Source: Bugula neritina (lineage: Eukaryota; Bryozoa; Gymnolaemata; Cheilostomatida; Bugulidae). From it: a stretch of DNA of 64,000 nucleotides. A program made the position numbers and the translations under genes. The notes beneath the pieces were generated by a model, which worked only from the letters and a program-made list of their open reading frames with translations, was not told the DNA's origin and did not search any database. Every line of letters starts with the position of its first letter. The first letter of the stretch is position 1. The stretch is from positions 27,602,504 through 27,666,503 of the forward strand of contig OZ037765.1 in assembly GCA_964035545.1 (NCBI GenBank). The letters run 5' to 3'. This document shows positions 27,933 through 41,569 of the stretch, one piece after another.

Positions 27933-30900
27933 TTACTGTGTTGGACAACTGTTAGCATCTTGCTCGCTGCTTTTGGTGTTGATCACTTTTTTCACTGCCT
28001 AAAATATAATAAAAATATAAAGGTAAAAGATAGATTTGAAAGTGGATCATTTTATTTTACAACTATTTTATAATACATTGCGTAGGTACTATTACTATCC
28101 TTTAGTTCAGAATTATAAGAGCCTGAAGATAGCAAGGAGACTGTTGGAATGATGCATTTTCTTTTAATTTTGTATTAATTCAAGATATTTAAACCAACTT
28201 GTAAGATCAATTCCAAAATTATCTATGTGGTAAATAAGAGGTTTCATGAAGTGATAACTCTAAATATTTCTATTGCTCACTATTCACAACTTATGCGGAA
28301 GTAGTACCTAAAAATAAGTTATAATGCAATCATTATGCATTTATTATATCCGGTTAGAAGTATTCATATGTACTATTTGCAAATATTTATATTATAAAGC
28401 TATTAATATTGAGCTTAGCTAAATTGCATCTTTTTAGCCAATCCCATACATGTTAATACATCACATTTTCTGCTAATAACCCTCCTGTAATACACATAAT
28501 AATGTCAAGGACTATTCCACTTCTGCTGTTAGACATTGCATAATAAATATTACTCTATACTCAGTAATTCATCCATATGAGAAAAATAAAATGCTGCTGT
28601 TTTACTCTCATTGAAAAGAAAGCCACAAAATGTTAAGTCATTATATATTACTCATGCTAGTAGCTTTACAATATTTAATTTTGTCTCAGTTTCTAATCCC
28701 TTATAAAGTTAGTATATTCACTACGTAGACCACACAATGGTAATTGTGAAGATTATAAAGAAGCCCCATAATAATCAATCAGATTTATTTTATGCTCATC
28801 TCTATTTAACTTCATTCAGCTTATAAAACACACCAAAATAGGATATACATTAGCTCCTTCTATGTGAGCCTACTATTTGTATATATCAATTATATACTTC
28901 TACAAAAGAACAGGCTTGCATTGAATTTCATCTCAACAGGATAGAAAACTTGATACTTTATTAACTCAACAAAGTTCCTGATTCTCTAAGAAAAGGCTAC
29001 ACTCTACACTTCCGCTTACGTTTATTTCCAATAAAATAAAGCATTAAAGTTGACAGCTTTTTAAGGGCATACCCTGCTATAAAATAGTGCTGAAAGCTGA
29101 AATTTTAAAACTACTGTGCAAGCTGTTAGATTACAGCAGGATGTTAGAGCTAATCTCATAAGCTTTAGAATATTGCAGTCTGCTCAAATTGTTGAAAGCT
29201 ACCCACGGATAGAAGCACATAATATATTGTAAACAAGAATAGAAAGCAGATTATATAAATCATTTGAAAGATGTAGCCATAAGCTGATTTTAGTAACAGA
29301 AAAGGTTAGCGGGAAGGTAGCTCAGTGTAATACTCACAGCGTTGGTTTGTGAATTGTCATAAAATTTGGCATTCTCCTAAAACATGGTCACAGAATTCTA
29401 AACAAACTGCAAATCTTGCATAGAGGTGCAGATTCTAAAAACTATACACAGTTGGAGCAACTTACACTTTCTACGACATATTCCTAGAATAACAGCCATA
29501 GATAATAGCTGACTATCAGCAATGATTTATTGCAACTGCTAAGATAAGCTGTTTACTGAATACAAGGTGAAGATATAAATATTATGGTTTCAGACACGTT
29601 TGTATATATTATACTGTCTTATTCATTTTTAATTACAAGACTTTGTGACAAATGAAATCAGATATAGCAGGAGACAGCTGGCAGCTAGAGAAACAAGTTA
29701 CAAGAGAATATAAACAATAGTTAAGGATACATTTTTCCACTCACTCTAAACAATAATCATAATAATGGCAATTTTAAATGATAATGAAAAATATTGTAGA
29801 ATTGAGGTTCTCAAGCTATTCTTGAAGGACTGATACTTTATTAAAAAGAAGGTACATGATCCCAGCTGTTGAGTGTTAGTCAGTTTTATTCCAACACCCA
29901 TTGGTGAAAGTAACAAGTATAATTCTGATATTTTATCAGCTATTAAGAATTTTTACTAATAAATAATGAGTACAATCAATTCACTATGAAAAACAACCCA
30001 AATAAAAGAGCTGATAACTCCGAATTCCAATATTGGAGCCTATTCAAAACCTTGCTGCATTAAATTTATAGGTTCTTAAATAATGGCTTAAGCTGGTAAA
30101 GCTCTCAGGCATTTCAAACACTTGCAAGACTTTTTCAGTTTATTCCATTACATATCATATATTGATTGTGTAGTTCTACTACATACAGCTGCAACTACTT
30201 CTAGTAGACATCCCTACTCTAAGAAGTGTGCATACAATGCATTTAGTTAGATAAATACAGGCCAACTTTAATATAAGGGGAACATTTTCACTCTGGGACT
30301 ACTCTTTACACTTGGTTTATAGCACAAAGAGCTGTAAAAGTTGCATACATAATGCCAAGCATACAGAATATCTTGTCGTTAATTCATTTATTTTTAAAAA
30401 TTCCAAAAAAGATGTCACAGCAGCTCAAAATTAAAGTGGCAAACCAAAGCACCACATATAAAGCATTGCATGTTTAAGAAGTTATCCCATCTTAAAAATA
30501 CTTTAGTAAAAGCGTTAACTGGTGAATTCTATGCAAAACATGCTATCAAAATAGTTACATCAGCAGTTCTGCTTTTCACGAAGTAATACATAGAAAATTG
30601 GCCTTACTACATAGAAGACTGGACTTAATACATAGAAGATTGGACGAAACAAAGATAGAATAAACAGGAACAAATGTTTAACGTAAACAAATAGTAGCAT
30701 CAGACAAAAAAACACTAGCAGACTAAAGCATGAGAGGATAGTAGATAGAGAAAGACAGTCACCTGTACAGTAGCATACCTGGCCATCTGCCCACAGACTG
30801 TCTGTACTAGACATGGGAGACTTTAATTCCTTCTTAAAGTATAAACCGGGACTACGAGGTCTCGTAGGCGACTTATTCTCCGTCTGGGGGGAGTCTGTTG

Positions 30901-33900
30901 ACTGAGTCAGATCTGCTTTGTGCTCTACACCAGCTCTTGGTGTAGTCTCACTATTCTGAGATCTTTCTGACAGAACAAGATCTGCATCAGACTGACACCG
31001 CTACAAAAAATTTTTATTAATTTTTTTCAAGTTAATGAAAAATAATCGTGATAACTTGCAGATGAATTTTCTTTGGTGAATAACCTATATATAAATTGAA
31101 ACAGCTTATATAATCATAGTGAAAAATATAACAACAATTTTAATAACAAACTAATAAATTTAAATTTTTTTTAGTAAATATATGTATATATAACTACTAT
31201 ATATTATTTTATCATTTATTTTTACTAATGGGCTAAGTATGAGCTGTTAATAAGGTATTAAGATATCTGAATAGAGCTCTGTAACATCATTATAATTGTG
31301 TCAATTTGTCTACATTTAGAGGTCACTGATCTTGCAGACATACAATTTAATAACTCGTTTACTAATGTGAACACATTGTGCACAGGGTAGACAACTGCCA
31401 ATTCAGCATTACCAGTGTGCAGGTTTACTTGGTTTAGTTTAATTTTAAATAAAACCGGTGGTTAAAGCTTACACTAGATACTCCATCTGGCTGGTCACTG
31501 GGGGTGGAGAGGGACACATCACTAGAATGCTCATCTCTCTCCCCTGTTTCATCAACTGGTTGAGGAGCAGCCTGCCAGCTGGCTGAACCTGGTTGAGAAT
31601 CAGCTCCCAGAAGAGCGTTGGCTGTATTAGAATCAAAGTTGGGTATGTCTTCCACATGGCCCCTCTCTAACCTGGTGTCAGATCTAGAGTCACCTACTCA
31701 ATAATAAAGTGTGTCTATTAATAAAGCTTCATTAAAACCTAAGCAACAAATTTTTCTCAACTTTATAAACTCTGATAATTTAAAACCAGAACACCTTAGA
31801 TTAAGGTGTTTTAGTGTAACTGCTTTGTCACAAATATGTGCCCTAAGACAGCCTTACAAGCTACTATTACTTTGTAGCATTAAAGAACTAGAGACACTAA
31901 CAAGAGTAATAAAAAAAACTCAACAGATACAAATTAATGAGCTAGTAAAATTGATTTGAACTAGAATTCAATTCTACATCATGCAACACTCTCAACTCAC
32001 CCTCGTACTTGGCTTTGAAATCTTCCAATTTAACTGAAAGTTGAATATTTTGTGCATGCAGCTGGTTTGCTTTACTTTCAATATTTCGGAGTTTATGTTG
32101 GACATCATTCAGCTGCTGCGTGTTGTACGTAGAGGCAAGACGTCTCTCATCCAGCTCCTTCTTCATTGCCTTTAACTCTGCACTAAACAGACCCAAACAT
32201 TACATTATAAGAATTGCTTAAAAATATTTATTAATTACAATACAGTACATGCAAGTTTTATGGACAGTTTTATAATATAAGGAGTTGCGAAACAAATATT
32301 TTACATGAAAAGATAACTCCATTTGAGATGAGAGTAAACTCACTCTTTGGTGAGGAGGAGGCTTTCAACAAACTGCACCGTCTTATAGTCTGTTTCCTGA
32401 ACTGCTGAAGAACTTCTAAGGGGTTGTACAACTGATTTGACCTGTGAAAACACAAACCTCAAGCTACAGTTGGAAGTTTATAGCATAGAAATACTTTCAA
32501 ATTCATACCAAAGACCTTTCCTTACTATATGAATGTATGCATGTATGTACAGTATGTATGTACAGTACATATGTATACACAACACATTATGAACACTTTT
32601 ACACATGCCTCACCACACGCACACACAGACACGCACACACAGACACGCACACACAGACACGCACACACATATATAAGTGTAGGGCCACACGACACGTTTT
32701 ACAACGAGCGTGACGTGCGAGAAATCCCATTTAGCCCAAAAATTGGACGTTGCGTGCGGATTTTCAAGCGTCTAACATGCTAAGCGAGAAGTGCGACACG
32801 CTTGTGCGACACAGTTTGATCTAATTGGCTTATTACCATGTAATATTTAGCAAGCACATTTTTTTATTTTAATTTACGATTTAACTTCTAGCGAGCTGAA
32901 TTAAAACAGTTTTATATAGTTTGCATTTCCGCTTTTATAATATCCGAATCCGATGACGTAGTCTAAAAACAAACGTCTGTAGGCGAGCAGTAAAGTTTAA
33001 CGCTAACATCATTGGCTAATAAATTTTTGCACTCGCAACACACGCACTGTGTGTGGCAGGTCACTAGCGTGTATTCTAATGGGATTTCTCGCACGTCACG
33101 CTCGCGTAAAACGCGTCGTGTGGCCCTACACGAAATGTACAACACAATATATACACTTCTACACATGCCTCACCTCATCTGTGGATAACTTTAATGTAAG
33201 ATAGCGAATTTCATTCCTGGCTTCAGTTAGCTGATTCTCCAACTCAGTCACATGATTGCTATCCACCTGCCCACTCGCCATTCTTATTATATTAGACATC
33301 TGCAGCTGTAACAAACCATCACACTGAAACCTTACAAAGAGTTAACTGCTAAAAATAACCAGTTTATACAGTTTATACCTTTCCAATAAGGTATTTGAAC
33401 AAACCATTGCAGATAAAATACAGCATGTACCAAGATATCACCTAAAAATATCATTAGGTAGAAGGAATTCGCATCATTTCTGACATATATTCATAGTTAG
33501 TAGTTGAGGCTCTCAAAATCAGTTAATCATTGCCTTCATTTCCTTTACGAATAAATTAGCAATAAATCATGTAAACTATCCAGACGGGATGCATGGTTGG
33601 TCAACAAACAACTCTAACCAGTTTCTGAATAACTTATTAGAAAGGACACAGGTTTGAAATAACCTGTATACGCTGAAACTATTAATAACCGGAACTTGTA
33701 AGAAGCTATGATTGTAACATATGCATAGCAACCATTACAGTAATTTTAATGATATTGCTGTAAAAAGTTACTAATTATAATTTTTCGTAGCTTGAATAAT
33801 TAAATATTGTTTTTGTCTAAGACAAACTAGGATGCCATTTTTTTAATCTATAAAATAACATAATGTCCTAGAATAATAAGTTTATAATTAATTTTAACGA

Positions 33901-36900
33901 AGTGGAACACATACCATGCATACATTTGCTTTATACAATACAGCTTTACACAATACAGCTTCATAAAATACATTCTACCAAAATCATCGCTAGAAATGCT
34001 TACAATAGCAGTAGTTATGTTAATAAATATTTTTCTAAAATTGATTTCAAATTATGATTTAACCCTAATGATACAAAACGATTTTCATTTGCAAATTAAG
34101 ACAGACTACATAAGATAATCATAATAGAGTATAAATATGTGTTCATCACAAATAAAAGAAATGGGCGGAATATTAAAACTGCCTATTGAAGCACAAGCAT
34201 TGCCTATTGGGTATTGAGCAAATCCAGTTAGGTCACTTCCAAGAAGAGACAACTCATACAAACTATGTGAAATTTTTGAAAATAAAAATTTAAAATATTA
34301 GGTGGTAAGTGTTCATATAGTTTATGTTGGGAGTTGATAAAATAACAGCACACAGCATAGTCTACATCATACATAAACTGGTCGACATCATACATAAACT
34401 GGTCGACATCATACATGGGCGATGGGAAAGCAACATAAAATTTCATTACCTTTAGTTTAGAGATCTGCTTCTTGCCAAGATCATACTGATTAACCAAACT
34501 CTCATATTTCACATTCAATAGCAGCAGCTTTTTCTCAGCTTCCTGACGCTTGTCATCCAACTAGAATGATATACACATCTGAATGAACACAAGGTAGATG
34601 AGCTAGCATAACATGTAATGTATAACTTACATCAGCAGACAATATATATACCAGCTACTAGCTAGATAATATACTGATATATCGGTGGTATCGGTATATG
34701 TACAGAGCTACTGGTATATGTAATGCAGGTAGAGGATATAATACTAAGGAGTGAAGTGACATAATTTCTCTTAAACTAAAACTTTTTGCGAAAACGTCTG
34801 GAATTGATTAAATCACTTTCCAAGCACATGGTCAAAATATTGACATGTCAAAGTTTATTGACATATTTTTTGTTTCTTTTTTCTGATGCATATTTTAATA
34901 CTTAAATAAGTATTTTTGTTTTCATATCTTCAAAACGTTAATTACTGGTTATTTTATTGGTTCTACCTAAACTATTCTATAAAGTTAAAAAGCAATTTTT
35001 GAAGCTCAATTTTGATTTTTCACTGTCAAATTGACAAAACAATCAGAACTCAACTCTAGAAACTGAACTTATTTTTGAAGCTGAATTTATTTAAACCATT
35101 TATAGTATTGAATCACTAAAAAAGCTCATATTGCTAAAATCATCTTTCTTTTGGTCATAACCAGAACTTTATGTCATTCTCTTCGTACCATAAACTATAA
35201 TATAGACAACATAATATGACCAGATGCTGCTTACTTCAGTGAACATGGAGTTTCCTTTCTGTTTGTGATCTCGGTCATTCATTCTCAACATATCAATCTC
35301 ACACCTCAACTCCTGGTTCTCCTGAGTGGTAGCCTGAAATCATACCACCAGTTCAGCACTATAGTTGGCACGCATAGTAACATGAGTGTGTAGAACATTT
35401 TGGAAATATGGCTACAGCGTTTCTGAGTGGAAAACTAAAACTTACACCGTGTTAGAGACAACGTATAATAAACCCATAACACTGTATATATCAACAGAGC
35501 TCAATGAATATTCATGGCACAAAAACCTAACTAATAGTTGAAAAATAGTCAACTGGTAAGTAGTGACTAGCAGACTAAGGACAGTTACTAGTAGACAGTA
35601 AGTCATGTCATAAACTAGCAGTGGTTCAGTTAAACTGTATACTATCAGTGACTTAGTCTAACTGAGTCCCTGAGAGTATACAGTCTAACTATTAGTGAGT
35701 CAGTTAAACTGTAGACTATCAGTGACTAAGTTAGACTGTAGATTAGTAGTCAGTCGGTTAGACTGTAGACTAGAAGTGACTCAGTTAAACTGTAGACTAT
35801 CAGTCAATAGTTACTCACCATGAATGAGTTGGACATATTGGAGAGCTGAGAATTAGCATACGTCAGTTCTTCTTCTAGACTAGATATTTGCTGAATGTAA
35901 GACTCCAGTTGGTGGGTGAGATGGTCAATTTGACTCTGCTGAGATACGCAGTTACTGTTGGACTCATCCTATAAACAGTAATAATATTTGTACACAGTCA
36001 GAATTGATATTCACCAAACGCACCTCATGTTCAAAGCTGCACACAACTTTTCAAAATATATTGAGGCCATTTACTGAGTCAAGCCTATAATAATTTCACA
36101 ATAACACAGACATAAATTATAAAGTACATGCCATATAATATACACTATGCAGCTTATCGGCCAGTGTTTAGGATACAAGTGTGTATAGGTATTGTAGAAT
36201 ACACTGTGCCACCTATAGCTGGATATAGTACAGACAAATAGTGGTATGCAATAGGTTAGTAGTTATCAGTGAATAAACTAGTTCCTAGTGATAACCAGTA
36301 GGCTAAGAAGCTATAATAGCTGGATACTTGGCATGCTGTCAAAGGTGGTAGTTGGAGGTATAATGTAAACTCAACTTGTTTACATTTGGCAGCACCAATG
36401 CCAAGAATGCACCATTACCTGAAATCTTAGATAAATACCAGGTGACCCAATATGCCAGTTACAAACCCCAAGACTAAACACAAGTCCCAGTGATAAAATA
36501 TACCACACAGATAGTTTGGCAAATGACTGAGGGGGGAGACCACAAAATCAGAGTGAAACAACTACCATGACTCAACTACTTGCAGTGTCACTAGAAAACA
36601 ACTCAAATATATCACATGGCACAGGTGAGTAGTTTTAGCTGTTTTTGGCAGCCCATATTGTATTAAAATAGGTTACTTAACTATGCAAATTTCTAATCAT
36701 TTTATTCTAAAATTGTAGTGAAATTTAACATATTGCAGCATAGTAATGGAACTGCATTGCATGGAGAGAATACTGATAATATGCTACCTGACAATGACTT
36801 GCAGCAGTGTGTCATGTCATGGCATGCTGAATGTCACCAACCATGTTCAAAGAATACATTGAAAGAAGCAGTTCAATGAATAACCCCAGGCAGATAAAAA

Positions 36901-39409
36901 TCAGGTTGAACAGAGTTTACTCATTGCAACATTCTAATAATAAGTTATATGACCTGTTAGTTACATACAGTAAATATTTCATCTAGAAGAATAATTTAAC
37001 AAGACAACCAAAACTTCATAGTTAAACCACAATTCTAATGATGTTACTATAAAATAACAGTAATGTAAAATGATTTTTTGTCATTACGAATTTCAAGTGA
37101 ATAAAATTTTGTCACGCCTGCCCAACCTGCAACACTATAAAAATTCTAATTCACAAACTGAAGAAAGCAAATAGCCAACTGTTTTCCAAAACATTTTCCA
37201 AAAATTAGGAAAAAAGTAATAATACATGAAAACCACCAGCTTACCCGTTCTGATTTAATGGACTGCAGTTCTTTGAGAAGCTCTGCGACCTCCTCAGTGT
37301 CTGTTTTACTCTCCTGGACTGCCAATAGTCTGCTGTTCACTTCCTCCAGCTGAGTCTTGTGCGAGTCTACCACACTCGTCAAATGCTTGTTGTCCAGATT
37401 TGATTTGTCTAACAGTGACTCTAGTTCTCTGATCTGAAACATGCACATCTCTCAATCACATCAACACACCGCAGTGAATGAGTGCAACATTGCTAACTAC
37501 TACTACTGCATATAGTGCTTCTAAACCAAATCACAAGAAATATCATGTAGAAGTTGAAAGAACTTGGGCTATGAGAGTTGGTTTTATGCAAGCTAATATT
37601 TAATTACAGGAAGTTGAGCCTGTACTAGTCTTATTATAGTCATGCAATGTTGAATGCTGGTGTGTTTGCCTCAGCTGCAACATTTACTCAATTGTTGGAG
37701 TAAATAAACAAAAACAATACCTACGTTTTTGCATTGTGAAATGGTCATTGTGCTGCACTACTTTAATTTTGTAAGAATCGGGCATCTTAGTTTGTGTATG
37801 TTTGAAATAAAACCCAAGATGGAAAGATAAGATAGCAGTGACCTTACAGAACAGGTTACAATAGCATTCACACATACTACAATGTTGAGATGAGCCCCCA
37901 GCGCACACAGTGAAATGACCCTAATTTAGGATAACTCAAGCACCGATAACTCACGCAGGTTTATAGTCGCTATCCCTGTGAGAAACCCCTGATAGAACGG
38001 GTTTTTGTTAAAGCGGGCTAAGGACTTATTTAAATGAGGCACAGGAGCAATTATGACTGGATGCTCTTCCTAACATCACCAACGGCCTTTGTCCGGCTCG
38101 AACCCATGACCTTCTGTTTACTAGGCAAACACTCTAACCCCTAGACTACACCTCAAGCACCCATTCTTCATCAAATTAGCTTACTCTGTATCTCAGCTCA
38201 CTAATCAGCTGTGATTGATCTCTCAGCTCATTTAAAACTTTCATTTCATCTCGTTGGCTGCCTAAATGCTTCTTCAGAGTTTCAATCTCATCTTGATATT
38301 CCATTTCCATTCTCTCTTTGTGCTCCAACCTTTGAGTTACTGAATAGTTTTCTTCCTTTAATATCTGCCAGAATCAAACCAGACTATAATTATGTGAAAC
38401 TGGATATATTCTTATGAAAAGATTACTATTTATAAAACAACAATAAGATTTGTAAGATTAGTTTCTCTTCCACTCTAAAACATTGACATTTTCTCAATGT
38501 CTGGAGTCAATTATTAGAGATTCACATAAATTATATGATGCTTAGAGAAACCATGCCATAGGGTTACTACATGTTATGCTAGCAGCACGAGGAATGCAAG
38601 TGCTGTCAAAGTCATGTCACTTGATTTCTCCTCAACTACCAATCATAGTAATTGTCTATGCAATGTAATTGTCTATCTCAACTGTCTATGCAATTAGAGA
38701 GTGGAAAAAGTATTATGCAAAAAACTTCGTGTAGCCACATAGAGATTAAAGCAGAATAATAATGGTTCCATTTCTTCATAAACCTATAGCTTTACAGCCT
38801 AGTAACTAGACACTCCTTTACGATTTCTATATGCACTACACTCTACAGTGAAGAGTAAATTTCTCTTCAGCTGTCACAAAATTATATGCATGAAGGTTTC
38901 TGTTGACAAAAACATGACAGAATTTAAAATTAATGACACTTACGAAGTGCAGGTTAAACATTAACCAGCTGAGCTGCATACACTTGATATATTCAAATAT
39001 ATTCAAAATACCAACAGTAGAGGCTAAACTATTTGTGTCTAATGAGGAATTAGATATAAGTGCCCCTTTATGAAATGTAGTCTAAATTACTTATTACTCA
39101 GCATTGACAATAGCACACATACAATCTAGAACCTGCAAGCACAATACTACATGTGCATAACATGTTATATGTATATTAATAGTTTTCTTTCAGATGAAAA
39201 TTCAATATGACTTATCTGACCACCTCAAGCTGTCGGGTGAATTTTCTAGTCATGTCATCAATGCTTTGTGCCAACTCTCGATTCTGGTCAAGCAAGTCTT
39301 TACCATACTGAGCAGATGTGCGCAAGATTTGATCCTTTTCCTCTAAACGTGCTCTCAGAGATTCAACGTCACACAATGAAGAGGATGAGGAGCTACATGA
39401 GCTAGCCAT
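27933..39409 (-). CDS. SPDL1: Spindly, dynein-dynactin adaptor (13 exons, 624 aa)
   Basis: Spindly links dynein-dynactin to the RZZ complex on kinetochores. Exons: 39224-39409, 38185-38364, 37245-37433, 35819-35968, 35235-35333, 34450-34560, 33174-33305, 32344-32441, 32001-32182, 31473-31693, 30779-31000, 29338-29376, 27933-27998. They total 1875 nt, all in phase. Residues 31-45 (TSAQYGKDLLDQNRE) are the CC1 box that binds dynein light intermediate chain. Residues 260-277 (QKGNSMFTELDDKRQEAE) are the Spindly box for dynactin. The rest of the first two thirds is coiled coil, followed by a Ser/Pro-rich tail. The C-terminus is SCPTQ, a CaaX box like the vertebrate farnesylation signal CPQQ. Length is close to the human protein (605 aa). 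The start ATG follows an acceptor-like TTTTACACAG by 8 nt, suggesting a 5' UTR intron or trans-splice site. The end of exon 1 could be 3 nt farther (GTG|GTCAGA). Confidence 0.95.
30583..30645. repeat. Short tandem repeat in a Spindly intron
   Basis: Three imperfect copies of a unit of the form TACATAGAAGACTGGACTTA. The minus-strand frame over it gives repeated FYV(L/V)(S/R)P(I/V) and is only an extension of the neighbouring exon past its GTATGC donor. Confidence 0.7.
32581..33174. mobile_element. MITE with 54-bp inverted termini, flanked by a 33-bp direct repeat
   Basis: The element spans 32677-33131. Its ends are near-perfect inverted repeats beginning GTGTAGGGCCACACGACRCG and running through GAGCGTGACGTGCGAGAAAT for about 54 bp. 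They are far richer in CpG than the surroundings, implying a young or differently composed insert. There is no coding capacity in the 350-bp centre. Outside lies a direct repeat, AACACAWTAT...TTYTACACATGCCTCACC, at 32581-32613 and 33141-33174. A CACACAGACACG microsatellite (32614-32670) sits between the left direct repeat and the element. The right direct repeat abuts Spindly exon 7. Confidence 0.85.
34362..34416. repeat. Triplicated 24-bp unit in a Spindly intron
   Basis: Copies of CATCATACATAAACTGGTCGA in tandem, about 35 bp downstream (transcript sense) of the donor of the exon at 34450-34560. Confidence 0.8.
35575..35815. repeat. Degenerate tandem repeat next to a Spindly exon
   Basis: Copies of a unit of about 34 bp, roughly AGTGACTCAGTTAAACTGTA followed by GACTATC, ending a few bases from the donor at 35818. 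Confidence 0.75.
37930..38152 (-). mobile_element. tRNA-derived SINE
   Basis: On the minus strand the element opens GTAGTCTAGGGGTTAGAGTG. An RNA polymerase III A box (TAGTCTAGGGG, 38148-38138) and B box (GGTTCGAGCC, 38104-38095) stand about 33 nt apart, as in tRNAs. Downstream is GGAAGAGCATCCAGTCATAA (38070-38051), which resembles the GGAAGGGCATCCAGCCGTA block I recall from molluscan and cephalopod SINEs. The left-hand (3') boundary is approximate. The head lies only about 32 bp from the donor of Spindly exon 2 (38184). Confidence 0.75.
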
Positions 39410-40059
39410 GACTGCCACTGTGTAAAACAAATATAACAATAAAGTGAGAAAAGTAAAACTACCTAATACCTGTACTAATTGCTCCCATAATGCTGCAACT
39501 TGAAGTATGTAAATTTGAGTGAAAAATAACTATATCACATGAAAGCACTTGTTCTAAGCCATGATGTTACATCGTACTTTTCCTTAGTGACACATTGATG
39601 ACATATTTAAAATATATGTTAAAAATCAGTGAGAACCATTGACAGTAATTCAAAATTTAGATAGAAGCTATGAAACTTTTGCATAATTGTATGGTACCTT
39701 ACTTAAGTTAGAATCTTGTTTTTGGTTAACAAAAACTATACATAAAAGATGCTGCCAGAAAACTATTAGAATTTCAAATTAACTTTGTAAAATAATGACC
39801 GAAGCAAATTTACGGAACGAGTCTAACAGGTTTGTTATGATTATTCAACTTTTAGGCATGCTGCAATGTATTGCAATAACTGCTTTCTCATTTCATAAGT
39901 TCGTAGATCTGCCTTGCTGCTGAATTGTTAGCTCCAACTTTTTCACATATGTCTAAATCACGAGGTTAAATTTTCCAGTCATTCATTAACTTATTTCAAT
40001 TATCTACGATAATGTTAATGATAAAGCAAAAGTCATATGCTAATAAAATACCCCCCTAA

Positions 40060-40910
40060 TAATTATGATTATCATTATGGTTATAACTACTAGTACTACT
40101 GCTCTAGGCTACTACTAGTAGTAGTAGTACATACTAAGCATTAATATTTATACTAATACTAATACTATAGTAACAGTAAAAGACTAATAGTAATAGTTAT
40201 ACTTATAGTAATACTAAGAGTAAGTCTAATATCAATACTATAGTAAACTATAAAACTAAATGTAACACTAATAGTAATAATAATTAAATGTGATAGTAGT
40301 AGCTATACTTATTTTTATAGTATAATTATAACATTAACTATAAGTAGGCTATGTAGTACTAGTAGTACTAGTAGTAGTAGTAGTAGCACTTTAGTGGTAC
40401 CTGTACTACTAGTACTGCTAGAACTACTAGTAGTAGTAGTAGTACTACTAGCAGTAGACGTAGTACAGTAATGAGTAAGTGCATCATCACATTCACTCGC
40501 AATAAGACCTAACAGTAACTGTAAGAGTAGGTGTAACATAAACTGCCACTACTAGTGCTACTCCTACTTCAAGTAGCACTACTAGTACTATTACTGTATT
40601 AGTAATAGTACGTCTATACCTAGATACTAGTAGTAGTAGTACTAGTAGTAGTAGTAGTACTCTACTTACAGTTACTATTAGTATTAGTATTACTATTACT
40701 ATTAGTATTACTATTACTATTAGTTATTGCTATTAGTTATTACTATTACTGTTGTCTATTAGCATTGGCAATACTAATAGTAATACTATTGTCATTGATG
40801 TTACTATTAATATTATTATTAGTAATATTTTTGTATTAACTATTACTATTACTATTAGTATTACAGTACTAGTAGTAGTACTAGATTGCAGTTACTGTTA
40901 CTTTTATTGC
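40060..40910. repeat. ACT/AGT triplet array
   Basis: Same type of imperfect, partly palindromic TAGTAGTAGTACTACTAGTA and TATTAGTATTACTATTACTA words as at 20.8-22.1 kb and 50.7-51.2 kb. The frames through it give Ser/Thr/Leu runs only. Confidence 0.85.
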
Positions 40911-41551
40911 TAAGCCTAATGATACGATAGAAAAAACGATCCATTGTAGCCCTAATCCCAATGTATAATAATTAGTATTTCTAATAATTGTATTTGTAAC
41001 TATAACCAGAGGGAGAGTGGTTTACTTCAACTCCGAGTTTTAAATTCCATGAAATGACTTAAACCCGCCCCAAATTAAAAATGAACAGTAACATAAGGAT
41101 ATGATAAAATCGTTGTATTCGACGGTTTCCCTGAAAAGACAACTCTTAATATATGTTCTAGCGTGAAGATTTTACCTTCACAATACTGAAAAGTAAGAGA
41201 TTAATTTATACAAGAGAAATGACATTATATTGAGATGAAAGTTCTCAGCAAATGTAATGCTGACTTGCAACGACTATTTTTATGAAAACTACCAGTTTTT
41301 ATCTTACAACTTTGCTTGATTATTGATAGCGAACAAGGGAACAGGGCTTGATTTTTTCAAAAATGCAATTTGGCATTTGGTTTATTATACTTGCATACTT
41401 GGATTTTGACTAATCATAACTTAATATTATAAAGTGTATAAGAATTGTCAATCTTTTAAATAATTACACTCCTGGCACAACCAGTAAAACAGAAAATAAA
41501 CTTGCTATATAAATATATTTACACCACCAACAGTTGATGTAGTAAAATAAA

Positions 41552-41557
41552 TTTATT
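41552..41557 (-). terminator. Poly(A) signal of GEMIN6 (or of the MED9-GEMIN6 transcript)
   Basis: AATAAA on the minus strand begins 13 nt beyond the GEMIN6 stop codon, giving a very short 3' UTR. No equivalent hexamer lies between MED9 and GEMIN6. Confidence 0.75.
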
Positions 41558-41569
41558 TTCACAACACTA

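Larger units (their letters stand above)
39410..41569. other. Intergenic region between Spindly and GEMIN6
   Basis: Contains the Spindly promoter, a large ACT/AGT triplet array at about 40060-40910, and the 3' flank of GEMIN6. No further gene was seen. Confidence 0.6.

Noticed and set aside
29311-29345. tRNA-like GGTAGCTCAGTGTAATACTC
   Set aside because: No B box or acceptor-stem partner downstream; it overlaps the donor of a Spindly exon.
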